A DNA stretch of 64,000 nt from Amphibalanus amphitrite (taxonomy: Eukaryota > Arthropoda > Thecostraca > Balanomorpha > Balanidae), in contig NW_024881574.1 of the NCBI RefSeq assembly GCF_019059575.1, positions 558,001 through 622,000 of the forward strand, read 5' to 3'. The notes under the pieces were generated by a model, which saw only the letters and a program-made list of their open reading frames with translations, searched no databases and was not told the origin of the DNA. A program made the translations under genes and the position numbers. Positions 26,318 through 38,133 of this stretch are shown one piece after another. How positions within the stretch are numbered: position 1 is the first letter of the stretch; each line of letters opens with the position of its first letter.

Positions 26318-28572
26318 GTCATTTCACACCTACCTGTCAACCACCACCACCGGCCCGGGACGAACTCTCGGCCATGGTCACACACTGACCTTCGCTGTGA
26401 CGTTTGTGACGCCTGTGACGCTGTGACGTCTGTCCGCCTACCCGTCACGGGTGGGACGTGGGTACTGCTCTGGGGTACGAGGTCGCTCGGACGTAATTGG
26501 ATCACTGAGTCTCATCAGCCCCCGGTGTGAAACTTGGCCTTTTTCATCCCACGGGCAGGTTAGGCCAGTTACGAAACACTGGCAGGGGATTTATTAAACA
26601 ATTTTGATGATGATAATGATGATTTGGTGGGGCATGTAGAAGGACAGAAAGGTATACCTAAAGTCAGGTGCATTTCCCAAACGCCAAATGTCGAGCTATC
26701 ATTGCCAGGGGTACTGCTGCTTATCTACTAGTGCAACTGCTGCACTAATATTTGAATGCCTATTTGTTGAAAGCATTTTTTGAAAGTAAAATTAGATGCA
26801 TTTGCATGAAGTTTGTAAGATACATTTTCACAACAGCTTGACTGATTTACTCCTGGCAACCAGCGTTGAATACACATTTGGCTCAACACACATTTTTTTG
26901 TATTATTCCATGAGAAACGGGCTAAAGCTTTTCACTTTGATGGGAAGAAATCGTGGCTTAGGACATTTTGCATACACTTACACGCCTTACGTGTTAGCGT
27001 TCCGTTGTGTATCCGTATAGTCGTCATCTGCAGCTGCGCCACCCAGGGTGCCAATCGCCATAAGCCCTGCATGGTCCATTCTTCTCCTCACGATTAGCAC
27101 TCTGCGCAGACGAGCGCGCGTGGCTCAGGGCCCGGAAATCCACACGCAAAGACGTCTTGGAGACCATCCTAGCAATACATCAACGTCCTCACCGTCATGC
27201 GCGGGGGCTTATGCAAATCCTCGGCTCATTCATCTGCGAGACGCAGTTTGCCGTGCTGGGCAGGAATTTATTGGCACCCATGCGTCTGCGTATCTGCAGA
27301 TCTTGCGTGGAGACCTTAGATGAAGAGAGGAGTGTTCGTTGGTTTGTCAGGCAGCGATTTTATTATGCATTTGGTTATTGCGTAACGCTTTGCCTGATTG
27401 ATTGGTGCACAGGATAAGCATTAAGCAGTCCATGCGTGTATACGATTTTAGAATGTGTTATGTGATGTACTGCCTTTATTAGGATATCGTTTTATTCCGA
27501 TGGCTCTCAAAATCTTCATGGCTATAGGTGCTCATAATTGGTGAATAGCGAACACTGAAAAGATGTGTCACAACCGTGACTTCAGCGATGTTGAACGGCG
27601 TCTTCCCCCAATATCCAAATATCAAATCCACAGTCACATGAGGAAGTCCCGCGTTCATGGACCTTGATACGGACGATGCCTCCAGTGACCATTCGGGCGC
27701 ATCGCCATCCAGGTGGTCGACAGGTGCTCCACCATCTCTGACATGATGATGACAGATGAGCTGTCATTGACGACTGACGTGACAGGAGCGCTGCCGAACT
27801 CTGACCGACCGTCAACGTCTGCCACACGTGTGTCATGAAGTTCAAACATCACAGCGGGGTACATAGTGAACGTGCATCGACGTCCGACCTCGTGCTCATG
27901 TGCACAGGTGCTAAGTGAATCGCCTTAGGGCAGAGACATCCGCCATGTGCTTCCGTCACGCATGTGTTTGCAGTGTCCTACGACGTAAGACCTGCTGTGG
28001 GGCTCCGAACCTCTGCCGTTAGACACTCTAGCCACATGTGAGGCTAGACCTTCGTCTGGCACCTGTGGTGTCGCTCGTCTGTCCACTTGCCAAGGACGTG
28101 GTTGCTGATTCAGAGACCCCAGCTGGCTCGCTGCTAAAAACACTCGGCTGCGATGTAGTTATACCTATGCAGCTGCAGCTGTGTCGTATTGCTAGGCTTG
28201 GTGTGTATGAAATAATATTTTCGGAGTTTCTTGAGTGATATATATTGAAAAATTGATAGCAAATATTTCGATACTCGTAGTGGTACCTTTTTCAATGCGA
28301 GTGATGCACAGTGCGAGCTTTGTTAAGCACAACAAAATAACACAATTCCCATGCAATCGGTGGAGCTGGGTCCTCCAGTGCAGATAAAATAACCTATACG
28401 ATACCGCCTTCCTAAGAACTTATACAATATCGCTGTCTATCACGGAATTTTAATTAAATATTTAGACAATCAGCGCTAATTTAACAAAAAGAGCGTCACT
28501 TCAGTTACAGGTAAGTCACACTTACACAAGGTGACCCCCCCCCCCTCGCGTGTTCGTTCAGCGTGCCAACCA

Positions 28573-28926
28573 TTATTTTTTTAGCACAATGTCCCATATT
28601 GGACTCAGCTGGACGCCACCGCTGTCGAGATTCATTGACGGGCGCAGCTGTCGGATCTCGATGGCCTCCCTGATTTTACGTTTTTTCCAGTGGCGTTCGA
28701 TGGCTAGGGTTCTCGCCTCGAACGGGTTCAAGTCACCGCCACAGGTACAAAAGTGTCTGGCCGTCGCTGACGTATCGCAGCGTCCGTGCTTGATATCGGC
28801 GGTGTGCTCCTTCAATCTGTCCTGTTTTGGTCGCCCTGACTCTCCGATATAGCTGGAGCCGCACGAGCACTTTATCTCATATACGGCCCCTTTCTTCTTG
28901 CTCTGCTCCACGGGATCTTTGAGCAA
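28573..28926 (-). pseudogene. Penelope-like GIY-YIG endonuclease fragment, left arm
   Basis: The frame covers the C-terminal end of a Penelope-like element protein and stops at 28573. It reads LKDPVEQSKKKGAVYEIKC, then CSCGSSYIGESGR: VYE in place of GIY and an intact YIG. A conserved Arg-Leu-Lys-Glu-His follows, then SATARHF, and a Glu-rich helix with IERHWKKRKIREAIEI that holds the expected catalytic Glu. It ends SPIWDIVLKK and stop. The domain cuts target DNA for retroelement insertion in known relatives. The reverse transcriptase domain that should precede it is absent. This arm keeps slightly more native upstream sequence than the right arm. Confidence 0.8.
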
Positions 28927-28947
28927 GAAGAAAGCTCCACGGGATCT

Positions 28948-29280
28948 TTGAGCAAGAAGAAAGGGGCCGTATATGAGATAAAGTGCTCGTGCGGCTCCAG
29001 CTATATCGGAGAGTCAGGGCGACCAAAACAGGACAGATTGAAGGAGCACACCGCCGATATCAAGCACGGACGCTGCGATACGTCAGCGACGGCCAGACAC
29101 TTTTGTACCTGTGGCGGTGACTTGAACCCGTTCGAGGCGAGAACCCTAGCCATCGAACGCCACTGGAAAAAACGTAAAATCAGGGAGGCCATCGAGATCC
29201 GACAGCTGCGCCCGTCAATGAATCTCGACAGCGGTGGCGTCCAGCTGAGTCCAATATGGGACATTGTGCTAAAAAAATAG
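28948..29280 (+). pseudogene. Penelope-like GIY-YIG endonuclease fragment, right arm
   Basis: This frame encodes the same roughly 107 residues as the left-arm fragment, from SKKKGAVYE to DIVLKK, with no amino acid difference seen. The frame runs outward from the palindrome centre, so the two copies are head to head. Upstream it enters the rearranged spacer, so it has no proper start. Identity between the arms means the insertion is young or that gene conversion keeps them equal. Confidence 0.8.
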
Positions 29281-29704
29281 TGGTTGGCACGCTGAACGAA
29301 CACGCGAGGGGGGGGGGTCACCTTGTGTAAGTGTGACTTACCTGTAACTGAAGTGACGCTCTTTTTGTTAAATTAGCGCTGATTGACTAAATATTTAATT
29401 AAAATTCCGTGATAGACAGCGATATTGTATAAGTTCTTAGGAAGGCGGTATCGTATAGGTTATTTTATCTGCACTGGAGGACCCATGGCACACCGATTGC
29501 ATGGGAATTGTGTTATTTTGTTGTGCTTAACAAAGCTCGCACTGTGCATCACTCGCATTGAAAAAGGTACCACTACGAGTATCGAAATATTTGCTATCAA
29601 TTTTTCAATATATATCACTCAAGAAACTCCGAAAATATTATTTCATATTCATTATAACTTGAGGAAAAGGTAACACGACTCTTAAGTCATACAGGCTTGG
29701 TGTG

Positions 29705-30490
29705 GTCGACAACGTCCTAAGAGAACACTCGCCAGTGATACATAGCGGCAATGCATTCAGCTCCTGACTGGCGACGCAGCCACCTGCTGGTATAATGCCT
29801 AGCCTCGGGGGTCAAGAAGCTGAGATCGCGTGCCTTCACGTGCGACCTTCCTGGGGCCTGCCCGTCCTCCGTGTGGCTTGGGTTCCACGCGCCTCGAGCT
29901 GTGTCCTGAGGCACCGAGCTGAATTCAATAGCTCTGAGCTCGTGATGATGGGTGCAATGAAGCTCGTCTACCGGGGACCAACATATTGACTGAGGCTGGT
30001 GATTGTGAAATCAGCTCACACGATCGCAATGACTCGACAAAAGAGACTGAATTGCGCTGAAATGGTGATATAATCGTTGCTCATGACTTTTAAATTTGAT
30101 TTATGATACAGCAGTCGCGATTACGTGGTTTCCAGGCAAATATTATTTGACGGTTCAGCGAGGATCACATAGCGCAGCACTGGCCGTTACATGCTGCTGT
30201 TGTCATGTGGCTGTGCCAATGTGCCATGCATCAAAATGCCAAACATGACAGATCACACTTTACATACGTGATCAGTGGCAATGCCATACGTGGGATCGGG
30301 ATGGATAGTTGTTGCTGTTCATGCTTATCTAGTGTTATGCTGAAGCCACGTAGAGGCGGGGACAGAGTATCGCGGGCGTTGGAAATTGTCGTTCAAAGCT
30401 TTTGACAACTGTTTTGTATTTTAGGGAAGTTTCGTACTTAAGCGATACGCAAGCTGCCATATCTTGACCTCGACCTCTCGTGTTTTCCAG
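29705..30490. other. Non-coding DNA before the first confirmed FAK exon
   Basis: No gene or repeat could be supported. The last bases (GACCTCGACCTCTCGTGTTTTCCAG) form a polypyrimidine tract and AG acceptor for the FAK exon that begins at 30491. Confidence 0.6.
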
Positions 30491-30668
30491 ACTGGATGAC
30501 CCTGCCACGATGAGCAGCGGCCGGACTGGGTCCAGTCAGACTAGTCTGACCTCACAGTCTGACGCCGTCGGCACAGTGGGCTCGCCGGAGAAGGAGCGAC
30601 CTACCTTGCGGGTACACCTGCCCTCCGGCTGTCAGGTGGTCAAATACTCGGAGAATACCGATGTCAAG
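30491..30668 (+). CDS. PTK2: Focal adhesion kinase, exon with start of FERM domain
   Basis: FAK is a cytoplasmic tyrosine kinase recruited to integrin adhesions. This exon follows a good acceptor (TTTTCCAG) and ends AAG|GTGAGT. The likely initiator ATG is at 30510 (ACGATGA), giving 53 codons. A Ser/Thr-rich leader of about 30 residues precedes TLRVHLPSGCQVVKYSENTD, the first strands of the FERM F1 lobe, and the exon ends in phase 0. The 19 bases before the ATG (30491-30509) stay open in the same frame, so translation could begin further upstream. They are included here as exon sequence, either 5' UTR or coding. Identification rests on the joined exons, which match the FAK FERM domain over its full length. 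The symbol is that of the vertebrate orthologue. Confidence 0.88.
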
Positions 30669-32034
30669 GTGAGTTTGATATGGGGATCGGGAATGGTGAA
30701 TATGAATTGATTTAAAAGGGCGCTAAGATGCGATTACATAGATGTTTATGTGTAGTGAGGTGTTTGGAAAGGTTGGGGAAATGAAACAAAACTTTTACGC
30801 GTACATGTAAGAACAATTAATTGGTGCCCTTGAAAGCATATAAAATTTACATATGTTAATTATTCCCTGCGTTATAGGACCGCCATGACATTGTCAACAT
30901 TTCAGAGTTTTCAGTTTGAAAGTTTCCCTCGTTAGATGTTACCGCTAAACGTATTACGGAATCGTCGTTACGTGTATGACGCATTACCTTCTGAGACATT
31001 CATTCATCAACATTACCGGGGTCATCCGCCATGGAGCACGCATAATGGCCGTATTAAACGCTAAACGTATCTGCATCTCGTTACTTTTGACGTTTGGCGG
31101 CGCGGTTTGTGGCGCTGGCAGCCGTCGGCGGCCGCTTCAAAAGGATCTCAGTCATCACTAGGAACGCTAAAGCCGGGAATCATCCATTATGACGGATATG
31201 GTGCCTGGGTCGGCTCGCTGGGTCAGCAGACTGGGCGCTCCGGCCCGTGAGAGAGGTCATCGACCCACGAGACTGGGGAGATGGCGCATAGATAGGCCGC
31301 ACCTGGGTCCATCATCCACTGGGGTTCGAGTCGATGTTTTGTCTTTCAACTGGGGACAGGGGAGAGATGATCGACAAGATAGCGCACGGCCCTCGGTGAT
31401 CAATGATGCTGAGAGACGATTTCTTTGAAAACGGTCCGCGACTTTGTATATTTGTGGATTTTATCCAACACGTATCATATCATGGAGGAACGACTCTTTG
31501 TTGTTTAGTTACAATGCTTCTATAGGAATATATCTGTGATGTCTTTATAACTTAATATCCTTTTTGAGATGCAAATAATAATTCAGATATCTTCAGCAAT
31601 TTTTTGTTTGGGAGTTAGACGGAGCATAAACGTACCGAAATTGATATCGAGCAATCCAAACTAGTACTATGCAAGTTCAAAGTCTCATGGGAGCCACGTT
31701 TTCTATCATGAACGTGCATTCAGTGTGTGAATGGGGAAGGGGATGCATGCCGGCCCTACACCGCCAGACGAGGCCGTCCCATTGAGTGGACACCGGCCGT
31801 CCCGGGGAGTCGTCTGTGTATAACACCCCGCGTGTCACCACTCTGTCATGACCGTGAACCTAAACACGATGACCGTTGAACAGTCTACATAAACAGAGCT
31901 TCAGCCGCGGCCAGCTGAGCTGGTGGTGCCCTGAACGGGAGCCAACAGAACCCTTCCCGGGTCGGGAGGACTGGCGGCAGCATTTAGTAGCCCAAAGAGC
32001 GCTGCGGTATGATGGTGCCGGGATGAAGTATGTA

Positions 32035-32245
32035 CAGTCTGTCTTAAAAGTACCGCGCAAAGTGGCGGTGGATCCATCAAGCCTGACCGAGAAAGGGCAT
32101 GTTTTAATTAAAAAGTCACCGACCAATTGACCTAGGGAATGGATAAGGATGTCAGTTGCTTCAGTGACCCAAATTTAGCAGGCCCTTGCTCAGTCAGGCT
32201 CGATGGATCCACCGTCACTTTGCGCGGTACTTTTAAGACAGACTG
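32035..32245. mobile_element. Mariner-like MITE with long terminal inverted repeats
   Basis: Arms of about 65-70 bp, beginning CAGTCTGTCTTAAAAGTACC, face each other with only a few mismatches around a central spacer of about 70 bp. TA is present at both outer borders (32033-32034 and 32246-32247), as expected for Tc1/mariner targets. Flanking G and C also pair, so the exact border is uncertain by a base or two. There is no coding capacity. Both arms can be read as the similar peptides SVLKVPRK on opposite strands, which is a repeat artefact. Confidence 0.7.
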
Positions 32246-33153
32246 TACAATGCGGCCCGGTTTGGCAGAGGCGTGCCGCAAGGTCGCGTTGTTTGCGTCG
32301 TGATCGTTGCGGCGTGGAATGCAGACAGGCATCGGCGGCTGCATGTGTTTTCGGTTGGCGTGTGTGGGGTGCGTGACATCCGTTATGAAACGGTATTTTT
32401 GTGTTTAGTTTTTGTATGTTGGTGGCGTTAAAATTGAGGCCTTTGTTTGTAAAAAGTGTCATGCTGCGGGCAAAAGACTTTGAGTAGACGACTGTTTTGT
32501 GTGTCTCGTGATTAGGACATGACATTCGTGGTCAGATGGTATTTCAATACATGATATCTTACATTCCGTCGATGCACGAACTTTTTGCATTCCTGGAATG
32601 CACTGTCTGTCTAAAGGCAGACATTATCCTGGGTACGCATTACTTTTACGATTGAATACGATAATTATAAACCACCCATAACAATAAGTCGATATATTTT
32701 ACCTAGCATCCTAGCAAAACATAGCTCAGGCCACACGCCATCGAAGTCACGAGCGACTCCCTTCTATTATCGCATTATCAAGTTCGATCATCCATGAGAC
32801 TTGATCACCCACCACCTGTCCTTGGCGTCGCACCTGCCTATAGCGACCTCACTCGCCCACACTGAACTGTTCTTCCCCATCCTTCCACCTGGCCTTCTGT
32901 CTGTCTGTCTGCCACGTCTGGCTGTCTCTCCTATGTAACGGCCGATGGAACGCGGCCACTGAGCCGTGTCAGTAGCCGGGGGTCCCTGCAGGGCCGACCA
33001 CCGCCGGACACGGTATGGATGGAGCTTCGTTGTCGCACTCAGACCGTTTCCGGCCATGGCGGCACCACGCCCGCCTAGTCGAGTCCGGCGCCGTTACGCT
33101 GCTGATTCGACGTCCTTCCGGTGGCGAGCGGTCAGTGGTCTGGGGTTGGCGCC

Positions 33154-33241
33154 GCGGTCAACGGTTAGCGGTAAGCGGTCAACGGTCAATGCTCAGTGGT
33201 AAGAAGTCAGAGTGGCGAAAAGGTAGTGGTTAGTAGTCGGT
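33154..33241. repeat. Degenerate 7-bp tandem repeat (CGGTCAA/CGGTTAG)
   Basis: CGGTCAA, CGGTTAG, CGGTAAG, CGGTCAA, CGGTCAA, TGCTCAG and TGGTAAG follow one another, then decay into AGTAGT words. It is an imperfect minisatellite in FAK intron 1. Confidence 0.65.
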
Positions 33242-34833
33242 CGCGGACTTCCGTGAAGTCCTTCTCGCTTATTTCATCGCTTGACTTATGCCAAGACGAA
33301 CAGCTAAACCAGTGGATCTCAAAGCTACGCTATTTTGCATAATTTTAGCGTCTCCAGCTGTTCTTGATTATGTGGTTTACCCGTTATCCTACCCACTCAC
33401 CGGTCTGGTCTGCTCTGCATACTCATGAGCCCTAATTAGCGATAGGGCTGTGTGTACTTCGCTGCAGTACCGCTGCTCGAGACTCGGCAAGATGATTTCT
33501 AGGAGTTACACCCTCCTATGCCAGTCTGCTCCACTCCCCAACTAACTACAGTTTTGTGCTGCTCTTCAGCTGCACCCCCCCCCCGCAGTCCGGTCTGCCA
33601 CGCTGCTGCAACATGGGGTGGGTGCGTCAGACGAGGCTTTCCGTGAGAAAGGTGAATGCCCGAGCTGCGAGGCGTGCTTTACAGAGCTGACCTCTGACCA
33701 TCCTAACGGGAGTCGCAGCTATGGATCTTGGACCGCTGGTGATTCCTTTAAAAATGTCGTAGGAGTTAGAAAGTGGGGATGATAAAGCGATAGAGGTTTG
33801 TCATTGTGGTGATTTTTACGCTTCGATCAGTTAACAGTTGGCACGTTTTGGCAGAAAGGTTCCCCATAATACATGGCCTCCGACTTGGAACCAATGTCAG
33901 CTGTCATGTCCAACGCTGGCTTTTTGTGTCGCTGAGCGCGCTGATTCTATTAGGGCACGTCACTCCGCTGCCCTTCCTGACGCAGGCTTGAGTTCATGTC
34001 TGGCTTCCTGGGAGACACTTTTGTCTCTGCTGATGTGTCGGTGACCCCATCCTCTGCCACCTTTGCTGGGCTCAGATGACTGTAGACAGACACTTTGTCT
34101 CCGCTGCTGTCTGTCGGTGACCCCATACTGTGCCGCCTTTGACCTTTTCTCGGGTCAGGTGATTACGGACAGGCACAGCTGACCTGATCGGGGTGTCAGA
34201 CTCAACGTTCGACTGTTGCTAAGCGGGTTTGGTCAGTTCAGTGGACGGCTGTCGTCAAGGGGTTGGCTGAGTGACGTCCGTCCGGCTCTGAGGGAATGGA
34301 TTTTACGAGAGCTTATCATGGCCTGTCGCTGATGCCTGCAGTCTCTGGGGATTCATGATTGACAAGGACGTGCCATGGATGGCTGGTCGAAGGTGTGAGC
34401 CTAGCCATAGGTTGGTTTGTTTTGCTCAATTTTGTAACCTCAGGAAATGTAGAAATATGATCAAGAAGCGTGCTGTCTGCATATCAAGTTGACAGCGAAT
34501 GGATGAAATGTTGATATCAATTCATGTTCGGAGTATTTTGCAATGTAGATAGCAGCATAATGTTTAAGCATAGCAATAGACGTTGCACAAATTGGAAACG
34601 CCTGGTGACCAAAAACAGTCCGAATTCAGGCTGTGCCACACCCCTGCGTCGCATGAATGCCAAACTGCCTCGGGCGACAACACCCTTCTATGCAGAGCTC
34701 CACTGGCAAAAAAGGGCGGTGACCGCGGTACGTGAAGTTATGCCGCGCCGGGCCGGTGGGGACTGGCGCCACTAGTGCTATGTGGTCGCGTTTTGATCAG
34801 CAGGGGTCACAGGTGAGCTGTGTCGACTGCTGA

Positions 34834-34942
34834 CCCGCTGAGTCGATGAGTCGCTAGGACGTCGGCCAGCTGAGTCATCGAGTCACAGAGTCGCTAAGTT
34901 GCTGAGTCACTGAGTCGTGGAGCTGCTGAGTCGTGGAGCTGG
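34834..34942. repeat. Degenerate GCTGAGTC tandem array with AP-1-like sites
   Basis: GCTGAGTC, GATGAGTC, GCTGAGTC, GAGTCAC and CTGAGTCGTGGA words recur about every 8-10 bp. Several copies contain TGAGTCA, the AP-1/bZIP consensus. Whether they bind protein is not known from sequence. Confidence 0.65.
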
Positions 34943-35947
34943 CAGGTGAAACTGGACGCGTGCCCTGATGGTGGCGAGCGGGGCACTGGAAAGCGCGGCT
35001 GTTTCCGGTTGAAAGGGCTGGAGGCGTGCGACAGGTCAAAGATCGCAACAGAGGTTACGAGTAGGGTCACACCAGAGGTCATTTGCGGTCCGAGGTAGAG
35101 AGATTAGGCTAATTCGCGGTACATGGTGCAAAAGGCTGGGAGGTATGGCATGGCTCTGTAGGTTTCTCCTTTCACATGATTGAGTTTCACTCTCGGGCGG
35201 ATTTCAACAATGCTCGATAGAAAATGGTTGACCTGTTCGAAGACAATAGGGCATTCGCGGGCTCCACGCACGAATTGTCGTGGAAACGAGATATTGCAAT
35301 CCTAAGTGCCCATGGCGAAGTGGGACACATTCAACCAGGTGTAATGGATTCATGATCGGATGCGCATAGTGGATTCACGTTCTTTGACCCAGAATAGGTA
35401 TGTACCTGACTTGAAAAAAAAAATACTTTACCGTTTCCAGACTGTCTCTTCCGTATCATTTATTTATAATACTCGTACATTAACGCACAAATACTTCCTT
35501 GTCTATGCAAGTCATAAGTCATTTGAGAAACACATCTCGAAAACACGACCCTCCGACTATCGACTTGCTAACATGGACCACACACACATTCGTGGCTATT
35601 TCGTAATGTGCCCGCCCAAACAGCTGTTGCCCATCAACGGCCCATTCGGCACCAGGTGGTGACCTTTCTGACCTTTCTGTGCCCCGTCCTCCCCCGGCCC
35701 GTCTGGCACGTGTTCATTTTCCGAGTGGATTGTCACATCTCGGCATCTCATTACTCGGGAGTGAGAAGACTGGGGAGAATTAGCGATTGGCTAAAGAGGG
35801 CTCAGATGGCGCATGCTTCAGATGAGATGAGGGGTGCAAGGGCAGAAAAGGTGCTGTGTTAGAATGACGGTATTAGTCCCTGAGAGGGTTTCGGTTGAGG
35901 ACGCCCGCAGGGGGTTGTAGAGACAGAGTTTGTAGAGTTATTGTTAT

Positions 35948-36866
35948 CCCTCGCCCATGTAGGGGGGGGGGGGGTTGGTGCACCCCCCCCTGAGGTTTTT
36001 CTTAGCTACACGCCGAACCGTTTCAGATAGCCTGCTCAAATTTTCAGTACCCTTTGGGGCATCCTTTGCGCAACTTTTGGTAATTTTTTTTTTGTCAAGG
36101 TCATGTCAGGTCACGGAGTTATGACGTCATAAAGGGAACAACCTCCGGCCAGATTTACGCTAAATTGGAGATTGCTTCACATTGGTATAAATGCCGACTG
36201 ACCTGACACACTGAAGGATTGTTTTAGAAGCATAACTGGCTGATTTGACATTGGCACAATGTCCGTTGACCTTTTCAAGGTTACTAAAGGTCAAGGTCAG
36301 GTCAGTGACCTCGGTTGACCTGTAATGACTTCTTGCACTTGTATGCCTTTTCGGGGTATTTTGATGCCCTGAATTCGAATTTGCTATCCATTTCAGGCAT
36401 CGTCGGTTGTTTCTTGTAGTTCATTTTGGGTCAGGGTCAGGTCAGTGACGTCACACGCCTGACGTGACCCAATGCACAAATGACCTTGCAGACTTCCGAT
36501 GCTCCCAACGCATCATTTTTAGAGTTATGACATCGAAATACACACCAAACGATAGAGAATTGATCAAGGATCACGATAGTGAAGGTTTCAAGTCGACATC
36601 TATTACCGTTTTGCCGCAATCGGTGCGGAAATCTGAAAAAGTTAGATTTTTCCGAAAATTTGACCTTTGACCGGTCATAAGTAGGTCAAATGTTGACCTA
36701 GGACCAAAAAATATACCACCAATCGCGAGATCTCGTTGAGAGCAATCCGTTGGTCTTTTCCGCTAAGCTCTACGACGCTTCGTTTTCAAACGCCAGGGGG
36801 GGGGTCGCACCAACCCCCCCCCCCCTGCATGGGCGAAGGTGGCAAAACACCGTTTACGGGCGAGGG
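35948..36866. mobile_element. TTAA-family non-autonomous element with TTAT flanks, copy 2
   Basis: Ends CCCTCGCCCATGTAGGGGG and GGGCGAGGG match the family. Both flanks are TTAT (35944-35947 and 36867-36870) rather than TTAA. G-run/C-run hairpins lie near 35960-35990 and 36797-36828. The interior shares the family words TTTTCAGTACCCT, AGGTCA and TGACCT, and a CGAATTTGCTATCCATTTC-type segment close to one in copy 3. No open frame for a transposase is present. Confidence 0.7.
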
Positions 36867-38001
36867 TTATAGTAGTATCAAGAGAACATCTAATCATATA
36901 GCACATTCTGTAGAACATTTATGTTTGTTAGCTCGTCTTCTATATCTGTTGGTCCCTCCCCGCTCTGACGGCTCTTCCCTACACCTCCTGCCGATCCCTC
37001 CCTGCGCCGCTCTAGTTTCTTGCCCCCATCCACGCCGCCCCGTCTGGCAGTGGTTACTGTGTGCCGTTTGGCCGCACTGCCAGCGGCGGTGATTGGACCC
37101 GTTCGGACCTACCAAGAGGGCTGAGAAGATGGGATGGGACTGATTGGCACCCGATCTACCGACCGCCATGGCGACTGTGAGTTGCTTTATATGCTTACCT
37201 ACCTATACCTCTTCCAATTTGTCGCACGGTCCCATGAAGAGAGGTGCCTGAACGTTCATAGTGCGTGGGACTCGACGGAAGTTATTTGCTGGAAGCGGTT
37301 GTTCTCCATTTTTACCTGTCGTCTGAATTGCGCTGCCGCCAGCAGCTAGGTGTGTGAATTGTTCTGCCCGCCCCATTGTATGCTGTGGTTCAGGCCTGGG
37401 TTGCCAGGCGGCTGAGTTCTTCCGGGTTATAATTCACCCAGTGACGTCAGCTAGTGATTTTTGTTATGATATCAGTGTCCTCTTGATGAACTGTGCTTGC
37501 AATAGGACCAGCCTAACGCAGGCGTGCTGGCAATGATGTCTGCTGAGTGAATTGCGGGTGTGCCCACACGCTGCAGTTGATGTAAAGTCGTAATGTTTAC
37601 GTGACGTCATTAGAGTAGCTATTACATGATCAATTTATTAACCCTGAGTCATACTGGTGCTCAATTCTTATGATCTGTTGCGTTGGCGTTGGGGCCTGCG
37701 TGAGCATTTGGATCCAATAGGAATGCGGAAGACTGCATGATTTATTGAAATGGGGACATATGGGAAGCAATACGGGAGGTTCGAATTGAATAATGCACTT
37801 GATTTTGTAATCCTGTAATGATACATCACTAATTTCATGGTTACTTCGGCTGTCTACGCATTCACTATTCAATCTTTTAAGATACGAATAACATGAATAA
37901 CACGCCATTTTGCCGACAAAATATTACCATCCCCCTATGTACAGCGTGTGCACTTGCATAGAACGGCATATCTAACCGCGATCATTTTCTCTTTTTCGCA
38001 G

Positions 38002-38133
38002 TATGTGATCGACCTTCTGGTGACCCACGACAGTCCCGGGCCGCGGGCCTACCAATCTCTGTTTGCGCTGAGGATGGTCAACACACGTTCCCGAGAGGTG
38101 GTCTGGCTACACCAGGACACCTCCATGTTCGAG
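38002..38133 (+). CDS. PTK2: Focal adhesion kinase, FERM F1 lobe exon
   Basis: Acceptor CTTTTTCGCAG, donor GAG|GTATGT, 44 codons, phase 0 at both ends. The residues YVIDLLVTHD, SLFALRMVNTRSREVVWLHQ and TSMFE correspond to the F1 lobe segment that in vertebrate FAK runs through the YGFRLSH...EEVHWLH region. The F1 lobe contributes to the closed form of FAK and to partner binding. The donor region is unusual: the last bases of the exon (TCCATGTTCGAG) are repeated three more times, with changes, in the first bases of the intron. Confidence 0.9.

Larger units (their letters stand above)
10068..28193. other. Long non-coding stretch, upstream of or within the first FAK intron
   Basis: Eighteen kilobases without a gene I can support. 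Contents noted: a 24-bp perfect palindrome at 11032-11055, a CpG- and CCAGCCG-rich patch near 13700-14000, a CRE palindrome TGACGTCA near 14594, CpG-rich stretches near 21050-21450 and 23960-24080, and a CT microsatellite at 26263-26310. Open frames of 100-170 codons occur around 14822-15253 and 21025-21624. They overlap on both strands, sit in GC-rich DNA and lack family resemblance. Confidence 0.5.
28206..29692. mobile_element. Penelope-like retroelement inserted as an inverted-repeat pair
   Basis: Two arms of about 700 bp (28206 to about 28905, and about 28945 to 29648) are inverted copies of each other and look almost identical. A spacer of roughly 40 bp contains a partial duplication of GCTCCACGGGATCTTTGAGC. 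The right arm has about 40 extra bases before the end. The 12-bp word AGGCTTGGTGTG flanks the whole structure (28194-28205 and 29693-29704) and is read as the target-site duplication. Each arm carries the same 3'-terminal coding segment with a GIY-YIG endonuclease signature, the C-terminal domain of Penelope-like element proteins. Inverted, 5'-truncated pairs with variable target duplications are known for this class. The reverse transcriptase part is missing, so the copy is dead. Confidence 0.8.
30669..38001 (+). other. FAK intron 1 (7.3 kb)
   Basis: GT-AG intron in phase 0. It holds a mariner-like MITE (32035-32245), degenerate short tandem arrays at 33154-33241 and 34834-34942, and a TTAA-family element flanked by TTAT (35948-36866). 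No other gene was supported. ATGGCGACT|GTGAGT at 37168 has a good start and donor context and could be an alternative mini-exon, but nothing else backs it. Confidence 0.8.

Noticed and set aside
37168-37176. ATGGCGACT|GTGAGT as an alternative FAK start exon
   Set aside because: Phase would fit exon 2, but three codons are too little evidence and the product would lack the first FERM strands.
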